A stretch of DNA of 15,173 bases from DASQDN01 sp035630195. Lineage in GTDB: Bacteria > Acidobacteriota > Terriglobia > Bryobacterales > Bryobacteraceae. This document shows, piece after piece, positions 1-7,676 of the stretch; the first letter of the stretch is position 1; each line of letters opens with the position of its first letter. The stretch spans positions 1 through 15,173 of the forward strand of contig DASQLD010000529.1 of NCBI GenBank assembly GCA_035630195.1. The letters are read 5' to 3'. The notes under the pieces are model-generated. The model worked only from the letters and a program-made list of their open reading frames with translations, did not search any database and was not told the DNA's origin. Position numbers and translations under genes: made by a program.

Positions 1-183
1 TCCGGAATCGTCGCGCCAATCGTCACGGGCCGTCTCATCGCGCTAACCGGAAGCTACGAAGCGCCGATGATAGCGATTCTCTTCATTCTCATGAGTGGGA
101 TAGCAGCCTATGTCTTTCTCGTACGACCAAAGTACGCCCCCCGCGCTTCGGAGTTTGCGGCTGCCGGAACCTCTCGGAGCTAG
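1..183 (+). CDS. MFS transporter, C-terminal end (5' truncated by window)
   Basis: Frame 1 is open from the first base to TAG at 181-183 and gives 60 residues. They begin SGIVAPIVTGRLIALTGSYE, then a hydrophobic helix (MIAILFILMSGIAAYVFLV) and a short polar tail rich in Arg, Ala and Ser. The GIVAPIVTG-(x)n-TGSY pattern followed by a last membrane helix is typical of helices 11-12 of major facilitator transporters, especially the anion:cation symporter group that carries sugar acids and other organic anions. The substrate cannot be read from this fragment. The gene converges on the TonB-dependent receptor at 323-3685, with 139 bp between stop codons. Family assignment is fairly sure, subfamily is inference. 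Confidence 0.7.
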   Translation, partial: SGIVAPIVTGRLIALTGSYEAPMIAILFILMSGIAAYVFLVRPKYAPRASEFAAAGTSRS

Positions 184-269
184 CTATAAAAACTCGACAC
201 TGAGCCGCGCCCAAACGAACACAAAGCGAGCGACCTAGGACGATAGCTTTTGTATTGCCCGCATAGCTT

Positions 270-298
270 TTGGTGGAACCTTGCCGTAAGGACACCAA
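270..298. terminator. Possible hairpin between convergent genes
   Basis: TTGGTG (270-275) pairs with CACCAA (293-298), and inside it CCTT (279-282) pairs with AAGG (288-291) around a five-base loop, leaving a small asymmetric internal loop. It lies between the stop codons of the MFS fragment and the receptor, 24 nt past the receptor stop. Neither strand has a clear U-tract after the stem, so it could be an mRNA 3'-end stabiliser rather than a true intrinsic terminator, or be fortuitous. Confidence 0.25.
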
Positions 299-322
299 TC
301 TCCATGGCTCCTGCCCGTTGGT

Positions 323-3300
323 TTAGAAGATATATTTCAGAGCCAATTGCATTTCGCGCATAGTTCGGGCCGAAACGATCCGGCCGAATGTGGCTGCGTT
401 GCGAGCATCCGTCGAGGGTGCATTCCAATTCGGATGATTGGTCGCATTAAACGCTTCCCATCGGAATTGCAGGGAATGCCCTTCAACGATCGCGATGTTC
501 TTTGTCAACGAGCCATCCAATTGAAGAAGTCCTGGTGTGGTCAGGACACGGCTGCCGGCATTTCCGGCTAGATAGCTAAGGCTGGGATCGTTTGCGTTGA
601 ACGCCGCGACGTTCCAAAACTGATCGACTGTCTGACTCTCCGGAATCGGACTGATACCGGTGGCATGAATCGTATTGCCAAGGCCACCGACAGCAAAGCT
701 GTCCCCGATTGCTCCGACATTGACCGGTGTTCCGCCCGACAATGTCAAGATCCCACCGACCTGCCAGCCTCCTATGAATCGGTCGAGCACGCCTGAATTC
801 CCTCGCCCCCACGGCAGTTCATAGAGAGCAGAACTCACGAATCGTTGGCCAACATGGAATTGCGAACGACCTCGCTCGTGCCGGAGATCATAGCTATTAA
901 TCGGCCATAAGCGGTCACCACTATTGGTACGGAGCGCGCTTCCTCCATCGATCGCTTTCGAATAGGTGTATGCCACCATGTAGCTCAGCCCACGAGAGAA
1001 TCTCTGCTGAATCTTGGCGCTGAGCGCGTGATAGTTCGAATTTACGCTTCCATCGACTTGCTGAATTCGCCCGTATGCGGGCCACGGCGACCGCTGAGCA
1101 ATCGAACGCGAATCGTCGGGTCCTGTCTTCAGGACTGCCTGATTGTAAGTCCGAAAGCGTTCGAGTTTTCGTCCGCCGTTGCCCATATAGCCGATTTCGA
1201 CGGCTATGTCGTCGGTCAGTTGCCGCTGAATATTGAAAAGCCATTGCATGACGTACGGTGTGCGTCGTCCCACAATGTTGCCGAGAATCTGTGGCGGCCC
1301 AAGACAGGTTCCGCTCCACCCAGTACAAGTAGACGACGAACGCTGCGATGCCCAGGGATCGCTGATGTTGGAATTGCGTATTTCTTCGTCAGAGTTGAAA
1401 AGTCCACGGCCTGCCAGATTGCGAGTCATATCGAAAACGACGTTGCCGCTATCTTTCGTATAGAACATGCCAAAACCAGTGCGGAAAGTCCACCTGTCAG
1501 TCGGACTGTAGGCGACACCAAGCCTTGGCGCGAGATCATTATTGTCCGGATTAACTAGCGACCTGCCGATGAACTGATCGCCCGCCTGGATCGGAATCCC
1601 ATCATGAAATCGGAATGCCAAGCCTTCATAGAAATCGCCGCTTCCCGGCCGCGTGAGGATGGGAACTTTCGTCTCGGAGGCTGGAAGAAGTCCATTCGCT
1701 CCAACGCCGGGATCGAACATTTGAACGTTCATGATGCCGCGATACTTGTCCTTCCAGGGCCGCGTGTTTTCATAGCGCAGACCAAGATTCAAAGTCAGAC
1801 GCGGCGTGATCTTCCAGTCATCTTGAATGTAGGCGTAGTAGGAACTGGCGCGAAGCATGCCGTTGGCGACTTGCAACGCGCGCGCAGCCTCAGAAACTTC
1901 TCCAATCAGAAAGTCAGCGTATGCATGTCCGGTTGCGTTGCGATTGGCCGGATCAAATGTGGCTCGGCCGCTATGCAGAAACTCTCCGGGCGCCTTCTGA
2001 TTTCCAAGCTGGTTATAACGATCTCGGCGAAACTCTCCGCCGATCTTGATTGTGTGCCGTCCGTTGATCCAGGAGAAGTTGTCCAGAAATTGGAAAGTGT
2101 GATTTCGTGTGACGAAGGGCTCACCCCCACCGAAGCTGTTCAGTCCGTTTCCCAGCCCGATCGCAGGCACACCCCAAGATTCCGGGTTCGCTGGTGTAAG
2201 GCCAATGATTCCGAGTTCGCTTGCGACATTACGAATCCCGGCGAAGTGCCCCAGACGATCATTGTCGAAGTTATTCCAACCGAATCGAGCTTCATTGACT
2301 TTCGTGGCGCCGAACACTCGCGTATTCGACAAAACCGCTTGCTGTACCTTTGTTTCCACCCGACCGGCAACGGTCTCAAACGCCGGAGAATCGCCGACGT
2401 ATTCATCGCCCCAGCTGTAGCGCCCGAACCAGTTCGACGTGGAACTTTCCGTCCAGTCGATGCGCTGATTGAATTGTTCTGCCGAGATAGGACGACTGAC
2501 GTTGCGCAAGTAGTTGCGGAGTATACTGTTTCCCGGCACAGCCGGCTCTGGGTAGAACTCAAGCAGCTTGATGGCGATCGGATTCATGCGGCTGCGGGGA
2601 ATGACATTGTTCGGAAACTGTGTCGCTGACACTGCACGTACCACTCCCTGATCGCTGGTAGTGTAAACACGAGTCAGCGGATCGTAGATGGCGCGTTCCT
2701 GCCCGGAGAAATCGCCATTGCGCATGGCGAGCGTCGGCACGCTGGCGGTCTGTTGAATTGTCTTCTGGTCCCGCAAAGCTTCGAAGTTTGACATGAAGAA
2801 TAGCCGGTCTCGTATCAAACGACCACCGAATGTAAAGCCGAATTGGTTTCGTCGAAACGGGTTCTGGAGACCATCCTGTCGCCATTCTTTCGCGTCGAAG
2901 ACGTTGTTCCGCAGGAACTCGAAAGCGGTGCCATGGAACTGGTTGGCGCCTGACTTTGTTGTCGCGCTGATTTGCGAGGTCGCTCGCCCAAACTCCGCAG
3001 AGTACACGCCCGTCTGCACCTTAAACTCTTGAACGGCGTCGATGGAGGGTTGGATGACGTACGAATTGAAATTCACATCGGTATTCTCAATACCATCGAG
3101 AGTGTAGCGGTTGAACTCGAGCCGCTGGCCCGCGATCGATAGTGACGTGCGGCTACGCTCACCGCCTTGTAAACCACCTGACCCGCCGGCGCCACCTTCA
3201 GTTGTCACGTTGGGACTCAGGGCGACCAACTGGAGATAATTGCGCCCATTGAGCGGCAATTCAACGATTCGGCGATTCTCAATCACCGTTCCGAGCGCGG

Positions 3301-3685
3301 TACTCTCCGTGGATAGCAACGGCGCCCCTGCAGTAACTTCGACCTGCTGCGTTGCATCACCCACTTCCAGAACGAAATTGATACGAGCCACCATCCCAAC
3401 CTGAAGATTGACGTCCGGCCGGCTGGCCGACTTGAATCCCGTGTTGGTAGCAACAACATTGTAGACACCGGGAACGAGATAGGGAGCGCTGTAAGCGCCG
3501 TTCTCATTGGTCGTAACTCGACGCGTCTGATTCGTGGTTGTACTGGTAATTGTTATGACGGAACCGACCATGATTGCGTTGGATTGATCCGTCACTGTTC
3601 CTGTAATTTCGCCGAAGTTTTGCGCCATTGAGGCAGATGCGAAAACGACGGCGGACACACACAAACCGGCGATTCTGCTGCGCAT
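323..3685 (-). CDS. Oar-like TonB-dependent receptor with carboxypeptidase-regulatory-like domain
   Basis: This is a 1120-residue outer-membrane protein. Residues 1-21 form a Sec signal peptide (MRSRIAGLCV... ending SMA|Q). Residues about 25-107 are a carboxypeptidase-regulatory-like beta-sandwich (GEITGTVTDQS, then NENGAYSAPYLVPGVYNV). Residues about 115-235 look like the plug (VELPLNGRNY at 141-150, YTLDGIENTD, IDAVQEFKVQTGVYSAEFGR). The rest is a beta-barrel ending in LALKYIF with the terminal Phe typical of BAM-targeted barrels. This architecture and length are characteristic of the expanded TonB-dependent receptor family of Acidobacteriota. The ligand is unknown; such receptors are usually taken to import oligosaccharides, peptides or siderophore-like molecules. 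No TonB box was identified with certainty. The ATG at 3685-3683 has no obvious Shine-Dalgarno sequence. The receptor is divergent from the PQQ dehydrogenase across a 784-bp gap, so a shared substrate is possible but unproven. Confidence 0.95.
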   Translation of the reverse strand: MRSRIAGLCVSAVVFASASMAQNFGEITGTVTDQSNAIMVGSVITITSTTTNQTRRVTTNENGAYSAPYLVPGVYNVVATNTGFKSASRPDVNLQVGMVARINFVLEVGDATQQVEVTAGAPLLSTESTALGTVIENRRIVELPLNGRNYLQLVALSPNVTTEGGAGGSGGLQGGERSRTSLSIAGQRLEFNRYTLDGIENTDVNFNSYVIQPSIDAVQEFKVQTGVYSAEFGRATSQISATTKSGANQFHGTAFEFLRNNVFDAKEWRQDGLQNPFRRNQFGFTFGGRLIRDRLFFMSNFEALRDQKTIQQTASVPTLAMRNGDFSGQERAIYDPLTRVYTTSDQGVVRAVSATQFPNNVIPRSRMNPIAIKLLEFYPEPAVPGNSILRNYLRNVSRPISAEQFNQRIDWTESSTSNWFGRYSWGDEYVGDSPAFETVAGRVETKVQQAVLSNTRVFGATKVNEARFGWNNFDNDRLGHFAGIRNVASELGIIGLTPANPESWGVPAIGLGNGLNSFGGGEPFVTRNHTFQFLDNFSWINGRHTIKIGGEFRRDRYNQLGNQKAPGEFLHSGRATFDPANRNATGHAYADFLIGEVSEAARALQVANGMLRASSYYAYIQDDWKITPRLTLNLGLRYENTRPWKDKYRGIMNVQMFDPGVGANGLLPASETKVPILTRPGSGDFYEGLAFRFHDGIPIQAGDQFIGRSLVNPDNNDLAPRLGVAYSPTDRWTFRTGFGMFYTKDSGNVVFDMTRNLAGRGLFNSDEEIRNSNISDPWASQRSSSTCTGWSGTCLGPPQILGNIVGRRTPYVMQWLFNIQRQLTDDIAVEIGYMGNGGRKLERFRTYNQAVLKTGPDDSRSIAQRSPWPAYGRIQQVDGSVNSNYHALSAKIQQRFSRGLSYMVAYTYSKAIDGGSALRTNSGDRLWPINSYDLRHERGRSQFHVGQRFVSSALYELPWGRGNSGVLDRFIGGWQVGGILTLSGGTPVNVGAIGDSFAVGGLGNTIHATGISPIPESQTVDQFWNVAAFNANDPSLSYLAGNAGSRVLTTPGLLQLDGSLTKNIAIVEGHSLQFRWEAFNATNHPNWNAPSTDARNAATFGRIVSARTMREMQLALKYIF

Positions 3686-4469
3686 AGCACTAAGACTTTA
3701 TCACCGCACTCAGCGGCTCAGAATCAGAGCTCGGATTGCGAGGCAGGCATCGCGGACATATCGGGTCGTCAGGGATTTGCCCCGAGCACAACAGACCATA
3801 GGTCTGCTGTCTCATCGGCTTGCCGTCCCCAGAGATACTCCTCCGCTTCCCGTCATTGTGGGTCTTGAGCACCTTGGTTTTAATCTCGCGGTTCTACTTT
3901 ACCCACTCGACGCCCTGGACTCGTCGAGAGCTTGCGTTGCGTCTGTGTCCCTGTAATGTCCGTAATGGAGAGGCCCCTCTACCGGGCTTTTCTCAACGTG
4001 TTGAGAATGTAGGGCACCACGCGCAGTAACGATTTCGCTGCCGTCCTGCTGTGGGAGTGGTTCTCATTCGAAAAAGGACCTGCGCGGCAAGCGCGGTATT
4101 GGCGACATCATTGGCCCATGACTCGAGACGCTCTGCTTGCCGTGCATAGGACGTCTCTCCACCATTCTTTCCTTGCACACCACAAGCCACTTAAGGCCAC
4201 ATGTCGATCGCTATTCTTTCGAGACCGGCTTTCGGCTCAGCATAGAAGCGAGAAGCGGCAGCTAGAGCGACGACCAGCACGCATTGAATGCGCAAAAGTG
4301 CACGGGCAGTAACAGAATGCAGCTACAACAACGGCCCTTCACTTATCAAAGCAATTTCTTGGATGAAAATAGGAACAGATCAATCACTGAGACGTCGTTC
4401 AAAGGAATACACATGTACCATGGGTTCACATATCCCGAACAAATGCTCCGATGATTCCGTATCCTGCCC
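3686..4469. other. 784-bp intergenic region without a convincing gene
   Basis: The region separates the divergent receptor and dehydrogenase genes. Open frames of 60-69 codons exist on both strands (minus 3690-3872 and 3993-4190; plus 3820-4029, 4118-4312 and 4288-4473). They overlap one another, give compositionally odd proteins rich in Arg, Cys, Ser and Pro, and match no family I recognise. The minus-strand frame ending at 3690 stops four bases before the receptor ATG and contains one CPRC motif. The plus-strand frame ending at 4473 overlaps the dehydrogenase ATG as ATGA. Neither is compelling. The region may carry promoters for both flanking genes, but I could not place a confident -35/-10 pair. 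It also holds the palindrome at 3990-4007. It could be an eroded gene. Confidence 0.5.
3990..4007. promoter_or_regulatory. 18-bp inverted repeat, candidate operator
   Basis: TTCTCAAC (3990-3997) and GTTGAGAA (4000-4007) are perfect inverted repeats around a two-base centre (GT). The even symmetry and 8-bp arms are what a dimeric helix-turn-helix repressor site looks like. It lies 305 bp from the receptor start and 463 bp from the dehydrogenase start, far for a simple repressor site. No T-run follows on either strand, so a terminator is less likely. Chance occurrence cannot be excluded. Confidence 0.35.
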
Positions 4470-6239
4470 ATGAGACAGATACCGATCGTTTACGTACTGT
4501 TCATGCTCGGTCCTCTACCGTTGCGAGCCTCTGAGCCGATCACTGCCGCCAATGTAAGTCGTCTAAAGGTTGCTTGGACATACGATACGGGCGACTCGAT
4601 CATCCCACTTCGGGCAGGGCGTAGAACTCCACGTTTCGAGGCTACGCCAGTCTACGCTGACGGCAAACTCTATTTGGCGACACCTGCCGGCTCGGTGATC
4701 GCACTCGACGCGGAGAGCGGCAAGGAAATTTGGAAAGTCAGCTTGCGGGTCAACCCGGATGGCAACTATGGCGATTACGCTAATCGTGGCCTCACATTGC
4801 ATAAAGATCGTTTGTATGTCGGTACCGTCGATGCCCGCCTGGTGTGTTTGAATCGTCGAGACGGGGCACTCTGCAAAGGGTTCGGGACAGGCGGTCAAAT
4901 CGATCTCACCATCGGACTGAGGTCAAAACCGAAATACACCGGTGAGTATGGCCTAACATCGCCGCCTGCTATCTACAAAGACATTGTCATTGTCGGCTCT
5001 GCCGTCGCGGATAACAGCCGGCTTCGCATGGCTTCGGGAGAGGTACGCGCGTTCGATGCTGCAACCGGTGCGGTTCGATGGACATTTCATCCCCTGCCAG
5101 AGGACTCGCCGGTGGGCGGAGCGAATACCTGGTCCCGGATCGTCGTCGACTCTCAGAATGGACTCGTCTATCTGCCAACTGGAAGCGCTAGTCCCGATTA
5201 CTTCGGCGGTTTACGCGCAGGAGATAACCTGTATGCCAATTCGATCGTTGCGTTAAGAGCCGACAGCGGCAAGGTTGCCTGGCACTTTCAAACGGTCCAC
5301 CACGATTTGTGGGACTATGATGTCGCGTCACCGCCAGTACTCTTCCCCAGTAAAGGTGGACCGGCTGTCGCCGCTGGTTCCAAGACCGGCCACTTGTTTT
5401 TGTTCAATCGTTTAACTGGCGAACCCATATTTCGAATCGATGAGAAGCCGGTCCCCGCAAGTGACATTCCCGGGGAAAAAGCTTCTCCTACGCAGCCGTT
5501 TCCCACACTTCCTCCGAGTCTTGTCCCGCACTCGATCCGCGAGGAGGATCTCTGGGGAGCGACACCTGCAGACCTGGAAGCATGCCGCGCAACGTTCCGT
5601 TCGTTACGAAACGACGGCATCTTCACACCACCTTCTCTGCAGGGGAGCTTGATCGTGCCGGGGAATGTAGGTGGGCTACATTGGGGCGGAGCCGCATGGG
5701 ATCCTGTGAACCGGCTGCTGATTGCCCCCGTCAACCGTTTTCCAGCCGTTGTCAGGCTTATTCCGAGAGCGGAGTTTGCCGAAGCCCGGAAAGCGCACCC
5801 CGATCGGGAAACAACCGAGCAGGACGGAACTTCGTTCTCGATGTCTCGACACTTCTTCCTTTCGCCATCGGGTACTCCTTGTATCAAGGCGCCGTGGGGC
5901 GAGTTGGTTGCGGTCCATCCTGATTCAGGCAAGATTTCTTGGCGCGTACCGCTTGGTGAGATCGGCCCGGCAAAAGGTGCCGTGAATTTGGGGGGGCCCA
6001 GCACAACGGATACCGGCATTGTCTTCATCGGCGCGACAATAGACGGTTATTTCCGAGCATTCGACGCCAAGGATGGCCGTGAGTTGTGGAAGGCGAAGCT
6101 CCCGACTAGCGCGCGTGCAACACCACTGATATACAAAACTGAAAAAGGCCGCAGCATGGTCGCGATTGCAGCGGGCGGGCATGATGTTCCGGGGGTGAAG
6201 TTGGATACCAAGCTTGTCGCGTTTGCATTAGCTGACTAA
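4470..6239 (+). CDS. Exported PQQ-dependent dehydrogenase (glucose/quinate dehydrogenase-like)
   Basis: This 589-residue protein starts with a signal peptide (about residues 1-20, MRQIPIVYVLFMLGPLPLRA), so it should act in the periplasm. It carries the eight-bladed propeller repeats of the quinoprotein family: FEATPVYADGKLYLATPAG near 57, MASGEVRAFDAATGAVRW near 187, NSIVALRADSGKVAWHFQ near 257, and DGYFRAFDAKDGRELW near the end. The acidic HHDLWDYD motif at 277-284 and the KTGHLFLFNRLTGEP segment at 305-319 correspond to the catalytic Asp and Lys regions of PQQ glucose-type dehydrogenases. GNVGGLHWGGAAWDP at 398-411 is another family hallmark. There is no cytochrome c domain (no CxxCH) and no membrane-anchor block, so electrons would go to a separate acceptor. 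Substrate is unknown (sugar or polyol likely). An in-frame TGA at 4452-4454 fixes the start near ATG 4470; no clear Shine-Dalgarno precedes it. No PQQ-biosynthesis genes are nearby. Confidence 0.9.
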   Translation: MRQIPIVYVLFMLGPLPLRASEPITAANVSRLKVAWTYDTGDSIIPLRAGRRTPRFEATPVYADGKLYLATPAGSVIALDAESGKEIWKVSLRVNPDGNYGDYANRGLTLHKDRLYVGTVDARLVCLNRRDGALCKGFGTGGQIDLTIGLRSKPKYTGEYGLTSPPAIYKDIVIVGSAVADNSRLRMASGEVRAFDAATGAVRWTFHPLPEDSPVGGANTWSRIVVDSQNGLVYLPTGSASPDYFGGLRAGDNLYANSIVALRADSGKVAWHFQTVHHDLWDYDVASPPVLFPSKGGPAVAAGSKTGHLFLFNRLTGEPIFRIDEKPVPASDIPGEKASPTQPFPTLPPSLVPHSIREEDLWGATPADLEACRATFRSLRNDGIFTPPSLQGSLIVPGNVGGLHWGGAAWDPVNRLLIAPVNRFPAVVRLIPRAEFAEARKAHPDRETTEQDGTSFSMSRHFFLSPSGTPCIKAPWGELVAVHPDSGKISWRVPLGEIGPAKGAVNLGGPSTTDTGIVFIGATIDGYFRAFDAKDGRELWKAKLPTSARATPLIYKTEKGRSMVAIAAGGHDVPGVKLDTKLVAFALAD

Positions 6240-6277
6240 GCCTGAAGGGAGCGCTGTGCAACACTCGGGAAGACGTG

Positions 6278-7087
6278 ATGCCTTTAAGACAGGATCCCGT
6301 AGAAACGTCGGCCGCGCGCGCGGCTAATCCTGGTGTGGACTTGGAAGTACTTCTTCTGGATGACATGTGGATCAGGCGCGTCGGATCCAACTACTTTCCG
6401 GACCCGGAGTATCTCAACCACGACGATAGAGCCTGGCCAAAATGGCTCACACGCTCCGACAAGTTTCTTCGAGACGCTACAGACTATTGGTTTCACCTCT
6501 ACAAGCCGGAACCCGGGGACACGATCGTCGACATCGGCGCTGGCCGTGGAGAGGACGTGTTCGCGTTCTCCCATGCTGTCGGACCGAGAGGACGCGTTTG
6601 GGCCATCGAGCCCCACCCGGTCTCCTATGCAGCGCTGGTAACGCTTTGCCAGTTAAATAAGCTCGATAACGTGACGACTGTGAATCGGGCTTGCGTCGAC
6701 ACACGGGCGTCGCTGCAAATCGAGAGCATGCCTGTATGGGAATCGAACTACGTACGCTCAGGCGCTCCCACGCCGACGAGTTATGCGGTGCAAGGACTGC
6801 GTTTCGATGACATCGCCGCTCAGCACAAAATAGATCGTATCGACTTCATGAAGATGAATATTGAGGGAGCTGAGCGCGCGGCCCTTCCTGGCTGTGTTGG
6901 GGCGCTTCAAAGAACTCGGTTCGCCTGCATAGCTGCCCATGACTTCCGGGCGGATCGGGGAGAAGGAGATCAATTTCGAACGCTGCCATTCGTGCGCGAC
7001 TTTCTTAAAGGAACCGGTTTCTCGCTCGTCACTCGCGACGAAGATCCCCGATACTACGTTCCCTATCATGTTCACGGAGTCCGTTAA
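6278..7087 (+). CDS. FkbM-family SAM-dependent methyltransferase
   Basis: This predicted cytoplasmic class I methyltransferase has about 269 residues. SAM-binding motif I is VDIGAGRGEDVFAFS (about residue 84 onward) and is followed by the acidic AIEPHP strand end. Further on, RFDDIAAQHKIDRIDFMKMNIEGAE is the signature of the FkbM family, whose members O-methylate sugars, polyketides or other small acceptors. The acceptor here is unknown. GTG at 6275 and ATG at 6278 are both in frame; ATG 6278 is preferred because GGGA at 6267-6270 sits seven bases upstream, a normal Shine-Dalgarno distance. It lies 38 bp after the dehydrogenase stop with no terminator visible, so the two are probably co-transcribed. 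Its TAA (7085-7087) is two bases from the TAA of the convergent gene. Confidence 0.88.
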   Translation: MPLRQDPVETSAARAANPGVDLEVLLLDDMWIRRVGSNYFPDPEYLNHDDRAWPKWLTRSDKFLRDATDYWFHLYKPEPGDTIVDIGAGRGEDVFAFSHAVGPRGRVWAIEPHPVSYAALVTLCQLNKLDNVTTVNRACVDTRASLQIESMPVWESNYVRSGAPTPTSYAVQGLRFDDIAAQHKIDRIDFMKMNIEGAERAALPGCVGALQRTRFACIAAHDFRADRGEGDQFRTLPFVRDFLKGTGFSLVTRDEDPRYYVPYHVHGVR

Positions 7088-7089
7088 AG

Positions 7090-7635
7090 TTATTTTGACG
7101 CTGAAGCAGGCACTTCGTTTACGCCTTGTGCTCCCGCGCAATGTATTGGATTTGAATCTCGATCAAGTATGAATATGGAATCTTTCCGCTTTCGCGCGAG
7201 CTTCGAGCCAATGATTCCACCGATGACCGGGAAGGTAGCATAAGTAGCTAAACCCGCGGTCTCGGCTCCAGCGAAGGCAATGGCAAGCGCAACCGGGCCG
7301 CCAACCAGCGAACCAGCAACGACCCCTCCGAAAATAGCGACTCCGAGTCTTAAGCGACTGGCCGTTTTTTCGGAGATCCTCACCAACCGCACACTGCAGA
7401 TCGGCACAGATGGAGTGTTCTTCACTAGAAGGGACGAGTTCGCAGTGCCACGCAGTTTCCCGACCGTGACCTTCCCATCGATGGAAACCAATTCTACCGG
7501 CTTGTTCACGAACTTTTTATCGTTGAACAGAATGACCGCATCAGATTGGGTGATGCTCTTAACCAGCACAATCTCAGCACGACTTGCCTGCGGCAGAATC
7601 ATCAACACGAGCAAAAGAATGACCATTTTGTCCAT
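7090..7635 (-). CDS. Secreted/membrane protein: Sm-like stretch plus glycine-rich hydrophobic hairpin
   Basis: I do not recognise this 181-residue protein as a named family. The chosen ATG (7635-7633) begins MDKMVILLLVLMILPQASRA, a clear signal peptide with probable cleavage after Ala20. The frame stays open upstream to 7809, but that part lies inside the regulator gene and has no signal-peptide character. Residues about 44-88 (VELVSIDGKVTVGKLRG... through ICSVRLVRIS) follow the spacing of a small Sm-like beta-barrel. Residues about 96-146 are hydrophobic and very Gly/Ala-rich (LRLGVAIFGGVVAGSLVGG, later FPVIGGIIGSKL), like a glycine-zipper membrane hairpin. They are followed by a basic LARKRK stretch and a hydrophilic tail. 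It starts 41 bp after the regulator stop in the same orientation and is probably the last gene of that operon. Function unknown; an envelope role is inferred only from the signals. Confidence 0.7.
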   Translation of the reverse strand: MDKMVILLLVLMILPQASRAEIVLVKSITQSDAVILFNDKKFVNKPVELVSIDGKVTVGKLRGTANSSLLVKNTPSVPICSVRLVRISEKTASRLRLGVAIFGGVVAGSLVGGPVALAIAFAGAETAGLATYATFPVIGGIIGSKLARKRKDSIFILDRDSNPIHCAGAQGVNEVPASASK

Positions 7636-7676
7636 GCCTGCATTCTCAGGCGAAAGCGCTTCGATAATGCTGCCAC

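Noticed and set aside
243..272. Direct repeat ATAGCTTTTG at 243-252 and 263-272, exactly 20 bp apart
   Set aside because: Only two copies of 10 bases in a 139-bp convergent spacer, with no array or recognisable site; probably chance or the trace of a small duplication.
1604..2629. 341-codon open frame on the plus strand inside the receptor gene
   Set aside because: It is antisense to a strongly supported beta-barrel gene, its protein is compositionally odd and matches no family, and long antisense frames are expected in GC-rich coding DNA.
3971..3991. Small hairpin AGGCCC...GGGCTT followed by TTTT near 3988, resembling a plus-strand terminator
   Set aside because: A six-base stem with a G-T pair and no identified upstream plus-strand gene to terminate; too weak to annotate.
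5315..6028. 237-codon minus-strand frame inside the PQQ dehydrogenase
   Set aside because: Antisense shadow of a gene with clear family motifs; the protein has no recognisable domain.
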